From a virus, in the IMG/VR virus record IMGVR_UViG_3300008120_000017, positions 1 through 64,000 of that record: DNA of 64,000 bases; one strand, given 5' to 3'. A program made the position numbers and the translations under genes. Of the stretch, positions 16,144 to 24,512 are shown piece after piece. The stretch's first letter is position 1. Each line of letters begins with the position of its first letter. Under the pieces are notes generated by a model. That model did not search any database. It was not told where the DNA came from and was given only the letters and a program-made list of their open reading frames with translations.

Positions 16144-16558
16144 ATACTTTGGTGAAGATTTTAGAACATTTAGATAGAAAATTAAATTTTATATCCTCTA
16201 TGTCATCTTCTATATCTAAATTTAATTCTTTCAAGAAATGCCCTACGCCCTCTTTTATAGAAGTATCAAATGGAGTATAAACTACATCTTTATTGACTAT
16301 ACTTTTTTCTACTCTTGAGGATTCATCGAGAGCTGTAAATAGATCTTTTAAAATATTTTTTGTTTCGTCATTAGACTCATGCCCAATGATTTGCGCGCAT
16401 TCGGTAAGTATAAAGTCTCCAGAGACTGGGCAGCGTATTGTAACTTTTTTAATAGACATGTCATCACTAGAGTAAATATAGGTATCAAACTCTACGTTTG
16501 CTCCCTTTTCAATTACGTCGGTAACGTAACTACACTCCATTAATGATTTTATATCCAT
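16100..16558 (-). CDS. Hypothetical protein
   Basis: 152 residues, acidic, starting with a beta-rich section (EFDTYIYSSDDMSIKKVTIRCPVSGDFILTECAQ) that carries two Cys, followed by helices (TKNILKDLFTALDES, CSKIFTKVYEHNKNK). It could be a small soluble adaptor. It is 2 bp downstream of the membrane protein gene. Function unknown. Confidence 0.65.
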   Translation of the reverse strand: MDIKSLMECSYVTDVIEKGANVEFDTYIYSSDDMSIKKVTIRCPVSGDFILTECAQIIGHESNDETKNILKDLFTALDESSRVEKSIVNKDVVYTPFDTSIKEGVGHFLKELNLDIEDDIEDIKFNFLSKCSKIFTKVYEHNKNKKYDTGRQ

Positions 16559-16560
16559 TA

Positions 16561-16899
16561 CTATTTATTATCTCTATCTTTTAATCCTTTAACTGAGACA
16601 CCACTTGCGGTTATCCACAGTAAAAAACATAAAGATATATATGATATAATGTTATCGTATGTAAAGCACGTAAATAGAAACAAGCAGGCAAGAAGTAACC
16701 CTGCCCAATAAGACAGACAATATGGACAGTTAATTAGATACTCTAATTTCGATCCGCTATATTTTACTTCAATATAACCTCTTACGTAGCTAAATATATC
16801 TGACTCCTGTATTAAATAGACTATAGCCAAAATAAAATATTTAGCAAAGTATGCAAAAATTAAAAACAAAAATAAAGTTTCGATAAAATTAATTTTCAT
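16561..16899 (-). CDS. Membrane protein, DUF1360-like
   Basis: 112 residues with about three transmembrane helices (FLFLIFAYFAKYFILAIVYL; WAGLLLACLFLFTCF; ISYISLCFLLWIT). The segment YLINCPYCLSYWAGLL matches the signature of DUF1360-type phage and bacterial membrane proteins (C-P-x-C-x-S-[FY]-W-x-G), where the Cys pair precedes the second membrane helix. Role unknown; superinfection exclusion or lysis-related functions are possible but unproven. Confidence 0.75.
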   Translation of the reverse strand: MKINFIETLFLFLIFAYFAKYFILAIVYLIQESDIFSYVRGYIEVKYSGSKLEYLINCPYCLSYWAGLLLACLFLFTCFTYDNIISYISLCFLLWITASGVSVKGLKDRDNK

Positions 16900-16905
16900 A
16901 ATAAC

Positions 16906-17163
16906 TTATATGAATCTCAAAAACGAAATTGCAGATAGTCCAGAAAGATATATAGCAGCACATGCTGATGTTTTAGCTACATCACTTCCCACTACGAACA
17001 TATCTGAAAGAAACCTAGATATACCCCATCCAATAAAAAGCCATAAAAAGAAGGCGATTGGTGTAAGTATTTTGCCCATAATAAGCCCACATAGGACAAC
17101 ATATGATACAAAATAAACTCCAATAAATTGTGAATTATTTTTTGATACCTGTACTTTTTTCAT
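16906..17163 (-). CDS. Small membrane protein
   Basis: 85 residues with about three hydrophobic segments (FIGVYFVSYVVLCGLIMG; ILTPIAFFLWLFIGWGI; TSACAAIYLSGLSAISFL) and a short basic N-terminus. Size and topology would suit a class I holin, but nothing in the sequence proves it and no endolysin gene is seen nearby. It begins 3 bp after the stop of the tiny gene 17166-17300. Confidence 0.65.
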   Translation of the reverse strand: MKKVQVSKNNSQFIGVYFVSYVVLCGLIMGKILTPIAFFLWLFIGWGISRFLSDMFVVGSDVAKTSACAAIYLSGLSAISFLRFI

Positions 17164-17165
17164 CT

Positions 17166-17300
17166 TCAGTAGTTGAGTAGAATTAATTCGTTTTCTTCTT
17201 TTATCTTTTGTATGGCTTTAGTTTTTTCTATTTTTTTGGTCACCAAGCAAATACATAAAGATAAAATAGAGGCTCCAATCAAAAATATAGGCTCTGTCAT
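17166..17300 (-). CDS. Tiny membrane protein (44 aa)
   Basis: A 44-residue gene. One N-terminal transmembrane helix (PIFLIGASILSLCICLV) is followed by a charged helical tail (KKIEKTKAIQKIKEENE). Its ATG overlaps the TGA of the gene before it by 4 bp (ATGA) and its stop is 3 bp from the next start, which strongly supports real translation in a coupled chain. The layout, one anchor plus short coiled-coil tail, resembles small spanin-like or holin-accessory proteins, but that is inference. Confidence 0.65.
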   Translation of the reverse strand: MTEPIFLIGASILSLCICLVTKKIEKTKAIQKIKEENELILLNY

Positions 17301-17440
17301 ATTGAAGAGCTTTTATGAAGATGTGGCATTAAATCAATCTCAACATTTTTACCGCTTATGGTTATTTTTAATTTACTCAACAATATACTGCTAAGAATTA
17401 AGCAAGTTATTGAGAGAACAAGATTAGTTGTCGTCGTCAT
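17297..17440 (-). CDS. Tiny membrane protein (47 aa)
   Basis: A 47-residue gene, MTTTTN followed by one transmembrane helix (LVLSITCLILSSILLS) and a short beta-like tail (KLKITISGKNVEIDL). It overlaps the previous gene by 17 bp and the next by 4 bp. The overlapping arrangement and clean hydrophobic segment argue for a real gene. Confidence 0.6.
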   Translation of the reverse strand: MTTTTNLVLSITCLILSSILLSKLKITISGKNVEIDLMPHLHKSSSI

Positions 17441-17582
17441 TTTTTGTTTTGCGTTGTTGTTTTGTCTTTTCTTCTATGGTTGGTAGTTTAGCAAATATTA
17501 AAGATCTAGATGGTTGAAACTTGGAAAGACTAGAGTCTTGTAAATCTTTTTCCATGTATTTTTTAGGATTTCTAGATTTCAT
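17424..17582 (-). CDS. Tiny basic protein (52 aa)
   Basis: 52 residues (MKSRNPKKYMEKDLQDS...), hydrophilic, rich in Lys, Ser and Gln, with an acidic end (KNDDDN). Its ATG overlaps the TAA of 17582-17977 by one base (TAATG), typical of coupled phage genes. No family recognised. Confidence 0.6.
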   Translation of the reverse strand: MKSRNPKKYMEKDLQDSSLSKFQPSRSLIFAKLPTIEEKTKQQRKTKNDDDN

Positions 17583-17977
17583 TATGTCTCGTCTTCTCCT
17601 TCTTCGTCTTCTTCTTTTACTATGGTTACCCCTTCTACCGAGGACACAGAAGTTTCCTCAATCTTTTTATTTTTCTTTTCTTCGATATCGTCTAGATAAT
17701 TTGTGTCCTCAGGGGGAGCATCGCCAAATCTTTCGTGGGCCCATGCCCTAGTATTATCTATCTTGTCGCAGAAAAAATGAGTACCCTCATCATCCACTAC
17801 AATAATTTTTCTTGGTTTGTAGGTCAGCTCTGCCCCTCGAAGACTAGTTAGCATATCCTCTGAAACCCCTTCGCTCAATAAATATTCTACTCGGTCAGGA
17901 GCAATAATCTCATTCGTTATACAACAATAAAATTTTTTGCTTTTTGAGTATTTTTTAAGTTCTTTTTTATTTAACAT
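17582..17977 (-). CDS. Hypothetical protein
   Basis: 131 residues. The basic N-terminus leads to FYCCITNEIIAPDRVEYLLSEG, which looks like half of a zinc or Cys-bearing turn, then a beta section with RKIIVVDDEGTHFFCDK. The last 45 residues are a highly acidic disordered tail (EEKKNKKIEE, EEDEEGEDE). Function unknown. First of the chain of coupled small genes running to 16906. Confidence 0.65.
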   Translation of the reverse strand: MLNKKELKKYSKSKKFYCCITNEIIAPDRVEYLLSEGVSEDMLTSLRGAELTYKPRKIIVVDDEGTHFFCDKIDNTRAWAHERFGDAPPEDTNYLDDIEEKKNKKIEETSVSSVEGVTIVKEEDEEGEDET

Positions 17978-18021
17978 TTCTTTCTTTATTGCCCTGACTT
18001 AAATCATATTTATTAGAGACC

Positions 18022-18207
18022 CTAGAAAAATATCTTTCCTTTATACTTATCAGGTCTACTATATAAATCGTAATACGTTGGAGCTCTTAATTCTTGTTTA
18101 ACCCTTTCGCGATTTATTGCAAGTATTATTTTTTCTCCAATGCTCTCGATTTGTTTGTAGAACATTTTAATTGCTAGATTGTACATATATATTAGTATCC
18201 ATTTCAA
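18022..18207 (-). CDS. Small hypothetical protein
   Basis: 61 residues. The N-terminus is moderately hydrophobic (MKWILIYMYNLAIKMFY) and may insert in or lie on the membrane; the rest is basic and helical (KIILAINRERVKQEL) and ends YDLYSRPDKYKGKIFF. It starts only 15 bp from the divergent terminase gene, so any promoter for the two must overlap coding sequence. Confidence 0.55.
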   Translation of the reverse strand: MKWILIYMYNLAIKMFYKQIESIGEKIILAINRERVKQELRAPTYYDLYSRPDKYKGKIFF

Positions 18208-18222
18208 TATTTATTATCATTA

Positions 18223-19938
18223 ATGAGCAATACAACAACTTCCATCTCCAAAGAGGAGCTTCAGCAATTGTACGCTAAATTGGCACCAAGACTAGATCTA
18301 GTAAACATGGTGCCGTCTTCTATAAGCTTTCAAGGAAAGCCTCTAGACATCCTTCACAGAAGACCGATGTTTTCTCCAATGTTTAGAAAAACACGAAAGG
18401 CTTTGAAGGATGTTTACATGTGCGGCAGACAGATCGGCAAAACCGTATCTATAAGCAGCTCTATTTTAATGCACTGTTGGTGGAGAGAGTTTTTTAGACT
18501 TCTCTATGTTGCTCCTATGTCTATTTATACACAGAGATTGCATAGTATGTTTATGCAACCAATGATACATGGAAAATTATTACCATGGGCTGTTTCAGAC
18601 AGCAGCTGCATGAACAATGTGCACGAAAAAAGTTTTATGACTGGCAGTAGATATGTTGGAATCTCCTGCTTTAACAATGCCCAAAACGCACTTGGCTTAA
18701 GTGTGGATTGGGTAATGTTTGATGAAACCCAAGATTTAAACTCGGATTTTATACCTCAAATTCGAGAAGTAGTTGGTACATCTGAATATAGATATGAAAG
18801 TTATTTTGGAACAGCACGAGGAGTAGATAATACGCTTACAACTTTGTTCGATTCATCTACACAGAATACATGGTTTATGAAGTGTCAGTACTGTAAGCAT
18901 GAAAATACACCAACACTAGCTGGTAATGTATTAGACATGATACAAATAAATGGCATAAGCTGTGTTAAATGTAAAAAATTACTGGATGTGGAGATGGGGG
19001 AATGGAGGCCATTATTTCAATACGATCCGATTAAAAGAGATAAAGAAGGTTACCATATTCCACAAATAATAATAAAAGATAGAATAACTCCACACTCTAG
19101 ATATATAGATACGGTATACAATAAGTTGCATGGATCGTCCGCTTATTCAGAGGCACGATTCCTTCAGGAAATATTGGGGATACCAACTTCTCAAGGCGGT
19201 GTACCAATTACACAACAAGACATTATTGAGGCAAGTACATTGCCAATTGAGAAAGACACTATATGGAACTCACAGCAATATCAAAGAGTTACTGGCGGTG
19301 TAGACTGGGGTGGTGCAGAAATAGTTAGTTTTACTGTTGGGACGGCAGTGGGGTACAGAAACGGGGTTTTTGATTGTTTTGCTGCTATTAGGCCCACAGG
19401 AATTCCTGACGAGCAACGACACTATATCGTTGGAGAATACCTGACTAGAGCAACTGGAAGCAGGATTGACTTAGTGGGGGCTGATGCAGGCTTTGTAGGA
19501 AGTGTGCAAAATCCTAACCTTAGTCAACACATGAATACCCCCGTTGCATCCATCGCTTACGGCACAACAAAAAGATTTTTCATACCGCAAACAAATAACT
19601 GCTTTACGGTTGATAGGACAACAATAATATATATTGTATTTTCTTTAATCAAATCTAAGAGAATTAGGTTCCCTAGCGGAAGCTGGTTTGAGCAATACAC
19701 TAGAGATTTATTAGCTATCTTTACAGAAGATATCTCTAATACACATGGAATAACTGTCAGAAGGTACAGCAGATATAAAGATAGACCAGACGACTTTGTA
19801 CATGCACTGGGATATGCAATATTTACTGCTGCACTTGGAATAACTGATTTACCTGCTATGGCTGGTATGCCATCAAATATGTCCGTCAATGCACCATACA
19901 TCAGAGACATAGGAGAAGAGGTTGCACCATTTTATTGA
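18223..19938 (+). CDS. terL: Terminase large subunit
   Basis: 571-residue packaging motor: an ATPase that pumps DNA into the prohead plus a nuclease that cuts it. The ATPase has Walker A GRQIGKTVS at about 68-76 and Walker B VDWVMFDETQD at about 161-171. A zinc-ribbon insertion follows (CQYC about 221-224, CVKC about 247-250), which is a feature of GpA-type terminases. The RNase H-like nuclease has GVDWGG at about 359, ADAGF at about 420 and RPDDFVHALGYA at about 520. It is the only + strand gene in a long leftward stretch, and its stop overlaps the convergent gene 19932-20126 by 7 bp. No small terminase is recognised nearby. Confidence 0.92.
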   Translation: MSNTTTSISKEELQQLYAKLAPRLDLVNMVPSSISFQGKPLDILHRRPMFSPMFRKTRKALKDVYMCGRQIGKTVSISSSILMHCWWREFFRLLYVAPMSIYTQRLHSMFMQPMIHGKLLPWAVSDSSCMNNVHEKSFMTGSRYVGISCFNNAQNALGLSVDWVMFDETQDLNSDFIPQIREVVGTSEYRYESYFGTARGVDNTLTTLFDSSTQNTWFMKCQYCKHENTPTLAGNVLDMIQINGISCVKCKKLLDVEMGEWRPLFQYDPIKRDKEGYHIPQIIIKDRITPHSRYIDTVYNKLHGSSAYSEARFLQEILGIPTSQGGVPITQQDIIEASTLPIEKDTIWNSQQYQRVTGGVDWGGAEIVSFTVGTAVGYRNGVFDCFAAIRPTGIPDEQRHYIVGEYLTRATGSRIDLVGADAGFVGSVQNPNLSQHMNTPVASIAYGTTKRFFIPQTNNCFTVDRTTIIYIVFSLIKSKRIRFPSGSWFEQYTRDLLAIFTEDISNTHGITVRRYSRYKDRPDDFVHALGYAIFTAALGITDLPAMAGMPSNMSVNAPYIRDIGEEVAPFY

Positions 19939-20126
19939 AGAATTGCAGATGTTTTATCAAGAAATCTGATCAATGGATGTAATGCTCTCTTCCCCTTATG
20001 AATAGTGTGTATATGGACATTTTTATTCTTGTGTATTAACTGTAGTCCATTTTTACATTTTCTTATCTTGAATCCCATTCTTTGGGAGTCTTGAATTAAT
20101 CTTACGACTTTATGTTCGTCACTCAT
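19932..20126 (-). CDS. Small basic hypothetical protein
   Basis: 64 residues from the ATG at 20126 (MSDEHKVVRL), which overlaps the stop of 20119-20460 by 8 bp (ATGAGTGA). Basic (FKIRKCKNGLQLIHKNKN, HKGKRALHPLI), with alternating strands and helix, possibly nucleic-acid binding. Its 3' end overlaps that of the terminase gene. Confidence 0.6.
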   Translation of the reverse strand: MSDEHKVVRLIQDSQRMGFKIRKCKNGLQLIHKNKNVHIHTIHKGKRALHPLIRFLDKTSAILQ

Positions 20127-20460
20127 AATCAAATTTAGTCCAGTCGAGGCCACCATGCATAGGCCAAACAGTAACCCCCTCTTTTTTTGACCTTTCTATA
20201 ATTTGTTCAAGTTCGCCACTGCAGTATAGACTTAATCCATAATTTCCTGGATTACATATGTACACAGACCCAGAAAACCCTTTAAATATCCAATTTTCTC
20301 CCACTTTTTCAGCGCTCTGTATTCCGCTGTTCATTTGCCAAGAATCGCTGCCTGTGTACCCCCCGTACCAGCAGCCAAAAACCTTATAAGTGGTTTTTAT
20401 GTTTTCTCCATATATTTTAACTATAACCCATTTATGGGGGGTATACTCATTATTGCTCAT
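20119..20460 (-). CDS. Hypothetical protein
   Basis: 113 residues, aromatic- and glycine-rich (FGCWYGGYTGSDSWQMNSG, NWIFKGFSGSVYICNPGNYG), suggesting a compact beta-rich fold. The first segment HKWVIVKIYGENIKTTYKVF is a likely beta-hairpin. Part of a run of short coupled genes between the terminase and the glycosyltransferase. Function unknown. Confidence 0.65.
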   Translation of the reverse strand: MSNNEYTPHKWVIVKIYGENIKTTYKVFGCWYGGYTGSDSWQMNSGIQSAEKVGENWIFKGFSGSVYICNPGNYGLSLYCSGELEQIIERSKKEGVTVWPMHGGLDWTKFDYE

Positions 20461-20461
20461 T

Positions 20462-20734
20462 TTATTTTTTTATTAATTTATTGTAATCTTTATTAATTGT
20501 TTCTAGATAATGTGAAAAATCTTCAAAATCATGATTCCGGCAAGAATTTATGTATTCTTGAAGTATTTTAATTCCTTGGTGATTCATATTTAAACTTTTA
20601 TATAATCTTGAAAACTCTAAATTCATTAATTCATTTAATTTTATAAAAAACGACACCACCTCATATATAGCGTCTTCTGGGTGCCTTCCGTCAGTTGTCC
20701 GCACCATATCTATACATCTTTTTTTAGTTCCCAT
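20462..20734 (-). CDS. Hypothetical helical protein
   Basis: 90 residues starting at the ATG at 20734 (MGTKKRCIDM), inside the end of the preceding gene. A TTG six bases upstream could also start it. It is mainly helical (EDAIYEVVSFFIKLNELMNLEF, NMNHQGIKILQEYINSC, FSHYLETINKDYNKLIKK). No family recognised. Confidence 0.6.
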   Translation of the reverse strand: MGTKKRCIDMVRTTDGRHPEDAIYEVVSFFIKLNELMNLEFSRLYKSLNMNHQGIKILQEYINSCRNHDFEDFSHYLETINKDYNKLIKK

Positions 20735-21149
20735 ATTCAAGTATTCCGTGTTCGCATAATAAATTATTTAATCGTATGTTGGACATTTGCAAATTACTAT
20801 TATGCAGCTTTAATTCTGACAATTCTGTCTGTAGTTTCATGGATATTTCTCGCGTCTTTGATTGTGCCTTAACCATTTCGTCTGTTGCGATTGTAAAAGC
20901 ATTTCTGGCATCATCACGCTCGCGTAATGCTATTGAAAGCGGTGTTCCGCAGTCATGACTTGTGGCACCCTCTAAATACCGTATACGATCACATTGATTA
21001 ACTATTTTAGTTTTAAGTGTTTCAATTTCTTTTTTTAGTGACTCATTTTCTGTTTCCAGCTCAGCGGCAAAACTAGATGGTACTGTGGCGCATGAGTAAA
21101 AACCTATATGTGGAGCTGAAACTTTATCTGTCCTTGGATGAGTACTCAT
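20724..21149 (-). CDS. Coiled-coil hypothetical protein
   Basis: 141 residues. The middle is a long coiled coil (AELETENESLKKEIETLKTK, then MKLQTELSELKLHNSNLQ) with leucine/isoleucine heptads, broken by CDRIRYLEGATSHDCGTPLS. The N-terminal 25 residues (HPRTDKVSAPHIGFYSC) are likely flexible. Possibly a scaffold or oligomerisation factor; no assignment. Confidence 0.65.
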   Translation of the reverse strand: MSTHPRTDKVSAPHIGFYSCATVPSSFAAELETENESLKKEIETLKTKIVNQCDRIRYLEGATSHDCGTPLSIALRERDDARNAFTIATDEMVKAQSKTREISMKLQTELSELKLHNSNLQMSNIRLNNLLCEHGILEYGN

Positions 21150-21151
21150 CT

Positions 21152-21460
21152 TTATTTTACTTTGTTTTTCTTTATATATTCCTGAATCTTATCGGAAGTA
21201 GATACAAAATGTTTTTTACACTCTTTTTCTGCTTCCTCTATAGTTTTTGCTGGTTTTTTAATTATAGTAACTGGCTCAGCGAACCTAACTAGCTCAACCC
21301 ATGCAGTATATCCATTTTTTTTAAACCCTTCTTCTATTCCATAAGTCCATCCTAGTTCTTTTATGTGACACTCTAACCAACTAAAAGATCTGTCATCGCC
21401 AAATCTTTTCTTCCACTTAAACATGAATTTATTGTTTTTTTGTGTTTGTTTATTTTCCAT
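21152..21460 (-). CDS. Hypothetical protein
   Basis: 102 residues, basic and rich in aromatic residues (FMFKWKKRFGDDRSFSWLECHIKELGWTYG) with a C-terminal helix (AKTIEEAEKECKKHF, QEYIKKNKVK). Two bases separate its stop from the start region of the coiled-coil gene. Family unknown. Confidence 0.6.
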   Translation of the reverse strand: MENKQTQKNNKFMFKWKKRFGDDRSFSWLECHIKELGWTYGIEEGFKKNGYTAWVELVRFAEPVTIIKKPAKTIEEAEKECKKHFVSTSDKIQEYIKKNKVK

Positions 21461-21462
21461 TT

Positions 21463-21804
21463 TTATAGTTCTTCTGTTAATTTTTGCGGTCTTCTCATCC
21501 AGGTCTTTGGTTGTATATTTTCAAACCAGTCCTGAATACTTGGTATACGTCCCAAGTCTTCTGCTACATGTTGTTCGGCAACCCACCTAGTCGGTATGAT
21601 CTTTCCGGTAGATAGTGTTATTGTTGTGCCAAATTGTCTTTCACATTGATATATGCCTTCGGAGTGATGCCTTAAAGCTCTGTGCCTGAAATCAGCAAAC
21701 ATTTCTTTGCTTTGGTCAAACCAGTTATGTATTTCTATATAATCGTCTACGCATCCACCCCACTTTTTCACAGAAGACATGCTGTGATGGTATGGGTGAC
21801 TCAT
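21463..21804 (-). CDS. DUF6915-like protein
   Basis: 113 residues starting at ATG 21804 (TAATG overlap with the upstream stop). Characteristic blocks: HHSMSSVKKWGGCVDDYIEIH, then NWFDQSKEMFADFRHRALRHH, GIYQCERQFG, VAEQHVAEDLGRIPSIQDW. These repeated His positions (HRALRHH, EQHVAEDLG) resemble the DUF6915 family found in phages and bacteria. The His/Asp pattern suggests metal binding, but the activity is not known. Confidence 0.75.
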   Translation of the reverse strand: MSHPYHHSMSSVKKWGGCVDDYIEIHNWFDQSKEMFADFRHRALRHHSEGIYQCERQFGTTITLSTGKIIPTRWVAEQHVAEDLGRIPSIQDWFENIQPKTWMRRPQKLTEEL

Positions 21805-22265
21805 TAAAGCGTGCTTGTTTCGTAGTCTTCTATCATTGTGCAATGACTCCAGTCTATTTTGTTGTCTTCAACAAAAAATTGAAAGTCACCGTTAGATCCT
21901 GCGTTGATTTCCCATCCTGGATGACGTGACTCTAATACTTGATACAAATAAGTTTCAACTGCTTCGTATATATCGAGTTCTTTTTCTTTTGACTCTAACT
22001 GGAATTGTGTCGACCCCCAAGAATGATTTATTTCAGTTATTGTGATTTTAGGAGTTTTACCGCATATTTTTTTCCAGTCAAATACTTGTTCAAATTTTTT
22101 AGTTTTTTTATTTTTTATCCAAAAAGTTATGTCATTGATAGATCCACTATCTCCGGATCCACTATAAGAAGCACTTACTTCCCCCACGTTTAATACCGAC
22201 AACGCAGAAAAAATAGCTTTCTTGTTTTTAGTTATACCGTCTTGGAGTTGTTCTAATTCGTTCAT
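21804..22265 (-). CDS. DUF6878-like protein
   Basis: 153 residues. The N-terminal helix is followed by the diagnostic YSGSGDSGSINDI turn, and the C-terminal half has RHPGWEINAGSNGDFQFFV and the DWSHC segment, a pattern I associate with DUF6878 proteins. Often next to DUF6915 in phage genomes, as here. Function unknown. The leader before its ATG is A/C-rich with no Shine-Dalgarno. Confidence 0.7.
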   Translation of the reverse strand: MNELEQLQDGITKNKKAIFSALSVLNVGEVSASYSGSGDSGSINDITFWIKNKKTKKFEQVFDWKKICGKTPKITITEINHSWGSTQFQLESKEKELDIYEAVETYLYQVLESRHPGWEINAGSNGDFQFFVEDNKIDWSHCTMIEDYETSTL

Positions 22266-22292
22266 GTTGTTTTGGTTGTTGTTTTTGTGTTT

Positions 22293-23264
22293 TTAAGGAT
22301 CTATGAATTTTTTTATTGATTTAACCCACTTGTCTTTTACTGCTTCCCATGAATGATTTTCAATAGTGTTTTGCATTACTTTTAAGGACTCTCTTTGAAA
22401 GTCTTTTGGGTTTTTCTTCCAGTAATTCAAAACATTTACAGCCATTTTGATGTATTCTTCTTCATCAAATGTTTCGGTCATTACTCCCCCTCCATTACTT
22501 AGGAATTGTGGAGCGTAACCAGCTGGTGATGATATAATTGGTATTCCACATATACCAGCCTCAAATAATCCAAGTGGGCCAGATTCATAGATTGATGTCA
22601 TTAAGTATACGTCAATATTTTTATACATTTGGTCCATTACTTGATAGGGAGAATCTGACCTCATATACAAAGGTATTCCTGTCAATTCAGAAACACGCTT
22701 TGCGAGATGCCCTCTTTTTGTGTCCATCCCCTGACAATGCAATGAATTGTAGTGAGTAAAATATCCTAGTGTCTTAACTTCTTCCCTGGTGTATTTTGAT
22801 ATCTTAAAATTATTTTGATCAACACCTAGTGGGGTCAATAAAAGCTTTGAAGATATTTCTGGTATCTCTTTTTTAATTGCGTGAATTGTGTTAGGAGATA
22901 CACATAAAATATTTCTAAATATATCAGTATCTTTATATAAAATATCTCTATTTGTGTATGAATTTAGTCTACTTTTTTTTGACCTAAAGGTGTAGTCAGC
23001 AACTTGCTGTGGTCCATGGCAAATAGGCAGCACCTTATTTATTGTTTCTTGATTGAATACTACATCAATGCACTCCTGCGCTGAATTCATGTCTATCAAT
23101 ATTGCATCAAAACTTTTAGACAATTGATTAAAATCAAAATTGCCATCAAAAGTCCATGAAATAAAGTTAAAGTTAAACTCATCCGACAGGTTATTTATTA
23201 GATCCCAGTAAACTCTGGCGTGTGACCAAACTCCCATTCCATATATTAATATTTTTGGTTTCAT
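22293..23264 (-). CDS. Glycosyltransferase, family 4-like (GT-B)
   Basis: 323 residues. N-terminal Rossmann-like half (PKILIYGMGVWSHARVYWDL), and a C-terminal GT-B half with the nucleotide-sugar binding block SGPLGLFEAGICGIPIIS at about 222-240 followed by FLSNGGGVM. This is the E-x7-E type glycosyltransferase pattern (Glu in LFEAG). It could glycosylate a virion or host-surface component; a second GT is at 30541-31692. The gap 22266-22292 is AT-rich leader. Confidence 0.82.
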   Translation of the reverse strand: MKPKILIYGMGVWSHARVYWDLINNLSDEFNFNFISWTFDGNFDFNQLSKSFDAILIDMNSAQECIDVVFNQETINKVLPICHGPQQVADYTFRSKKSRLNSYTNRDILYKDTDIFRNILCVSPNTIHAIKKEIPEISSKLLLTPLGVDQNNFKISKYTREEVKTLGYFTHYNSLHCQGMDTKRGHLAKRVSELTGIPLYMRSDSPYQVMDQMYKNIDVYLMTSIYESGPLGLFEAGICGIPIISSPAGYAPQFLSNGGGVMTETFDEEEYIKMAVNVLNYWKKNPKDFQRESLKVMQNTIENHSWEAVKDKWVKSIKKFIDP

Positions 23265-23315
23265 TAATTACTTTCTATAAGCAAACTACTTTTCTAGGTT
23301 TTATGGGACAATAAT

Positions 23316-24512
23316 TTATTTTATATGGTTTTGTGTCATCTCTTGATACATCTCATCCAGCAACGTATCTTTACTGTATCCAATTAAATTAAGCATTTCT
23401 ATTGATAATGACTGCCTCCAGAAAGCGGCTGAAACCACTTCGTGGACACTCTTATCTAGAGTGTATTCATAGCCCCAGTCCTTTATCCAACTAAGGTCAA
23501 CGAAAACATTATTTTTTTCTGCGTCTAATAAAGTTTTTTCAAAAGACGTTCTAATTCTCCTTATAGCTTCTTCAGATGTTTCAGCTTTAGACTTAACAAA
23601 TTTAACATCTTTTGAGTAAATGTTTCGCTTGTAAACACCAGCTAAAAAATTGCCAGTATCCATGCATTCATTTACTACATAAGTTAAATTGTCTTGGCCG
23701 ATCTGTATAACTGCTGCAAGCCTAAGAAGATTAGAAGCGGAAAAATCAATAGATGGCCAATAAAAAGGCTGCCAAATGTTTGACGTATTTAAAATATTAA
23801 TACTTGGCTTACTTTTATCTGTGTATGCTCCAGTTTTTGTAAACTCTCTTTGAAAAAAGAGGTCTGGCCGTCCATAAACTGAGTGTCTTATAGACACCAG
23901 GTAGTCATCAAAATCAGTTTTTTTCTTTTCTATATTTAAGTTGGTCTTCCTCAAAAAAGCTTCATCACTGTTCTGACTACCTAATATTTCCTTGCTATCT
24001 TGAGGATCTATCAATCCTGTATACGCTTGTATTGTTCTATTTACGTTTAGGTTCTCTTCATCCATTTTTACAAATAAATGGCAAAGCCTATTTAAAGTAG
24101 TTAAAGAATTTAGCTTAAGTAATTTTATAAATCTATCTGAATAATAACTTGTTGAATTAATCTCTTCTCCAAAGTCATCAAATTCACTTAGAAATGCGCG
24201 AGCAACTGATATAGTTTTTTCGTTATCTGATCCAGGTAGCCCCTTTTGTTTAGCGATTTCAAATGCTGTCTGCTTTATGCTATTTGGTCCAGTATTTATT
24301 AAATTGAAAAAACTCTCACATACAAAAATACTTTTAAGTATAGAACAGTTAGATGCAACATCAGATAGGTCACCAACCCATCCGCAATTGGTTAGGCATA
24401 TAGCGTGGAATTGGTTCGTCATTACGTCGTCGCTTCCACATTTGGGGCATTTTGGGGGTTTTATTTCATTAATTAATTCATCAAAATATGTCTCGTCTTT
24501 ATCGTTGTCCAT
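23316..24512 (-). CDS. Zinc-ribbon hypothetical protein
   Basis: 398 residues with an N-terminal zinc ribbon, CPKCGSDDV (C at about 21 and 24) then CLTNCGW (about 39-44). The remainder is helical without recognised motifs, with a C-terminal helical segment (ETSEEAIRRIRTSFEKTLLDAEKN). It overlaps the 808-residue zinc protein by 40 bp and is presumably translated after it. The leader has CA repeats with no Shine-Dalgarno. It may be a partner in replication or transcription. Confidence 0.65.
   Translation of the reverse strand: MDNDKDETYFDELINEIKPPKCPKCGSDDVMTNQFHAICLTNCGWVGDLSDVASNCSILKSIFVCESFFNLINTGPNSIKQTAFEIAKQKGLPGSDNEKTISVARAFLSEFDDFGEEINSTSYYSDRFIKLLKLNSLTTLNRLCHLFVKMDEENLNVNRTIQAYTGLIDPQDSKEILGSQNSDEAFLRKTNLNIEKKKTDFDDYLVSIRHSVYGRPDLFFQREFTKTGAYTDKSKPSINILNTSNIWQPFYWPSIDFSASNLLRLAAVIQIGQDNLTYVVNECMDTGNFLAGVYKRNIYSKDVKFVKSKAETSEEAIRRIRTSFEKTLLDAEKNNVFVDLSWIKDWGYEYTLDKSVHEVVSAAFWRQSLSIEMLNLIGYSKDTLLDEMYQEMTQNHIK

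Noticed and set aside
16906-17163. Confident holin assignment
   Set aside because: Three hydrophobic segments and small size fit, but no endolysin or spanin pair is recognised nearby, so I left it as a membrane protein.
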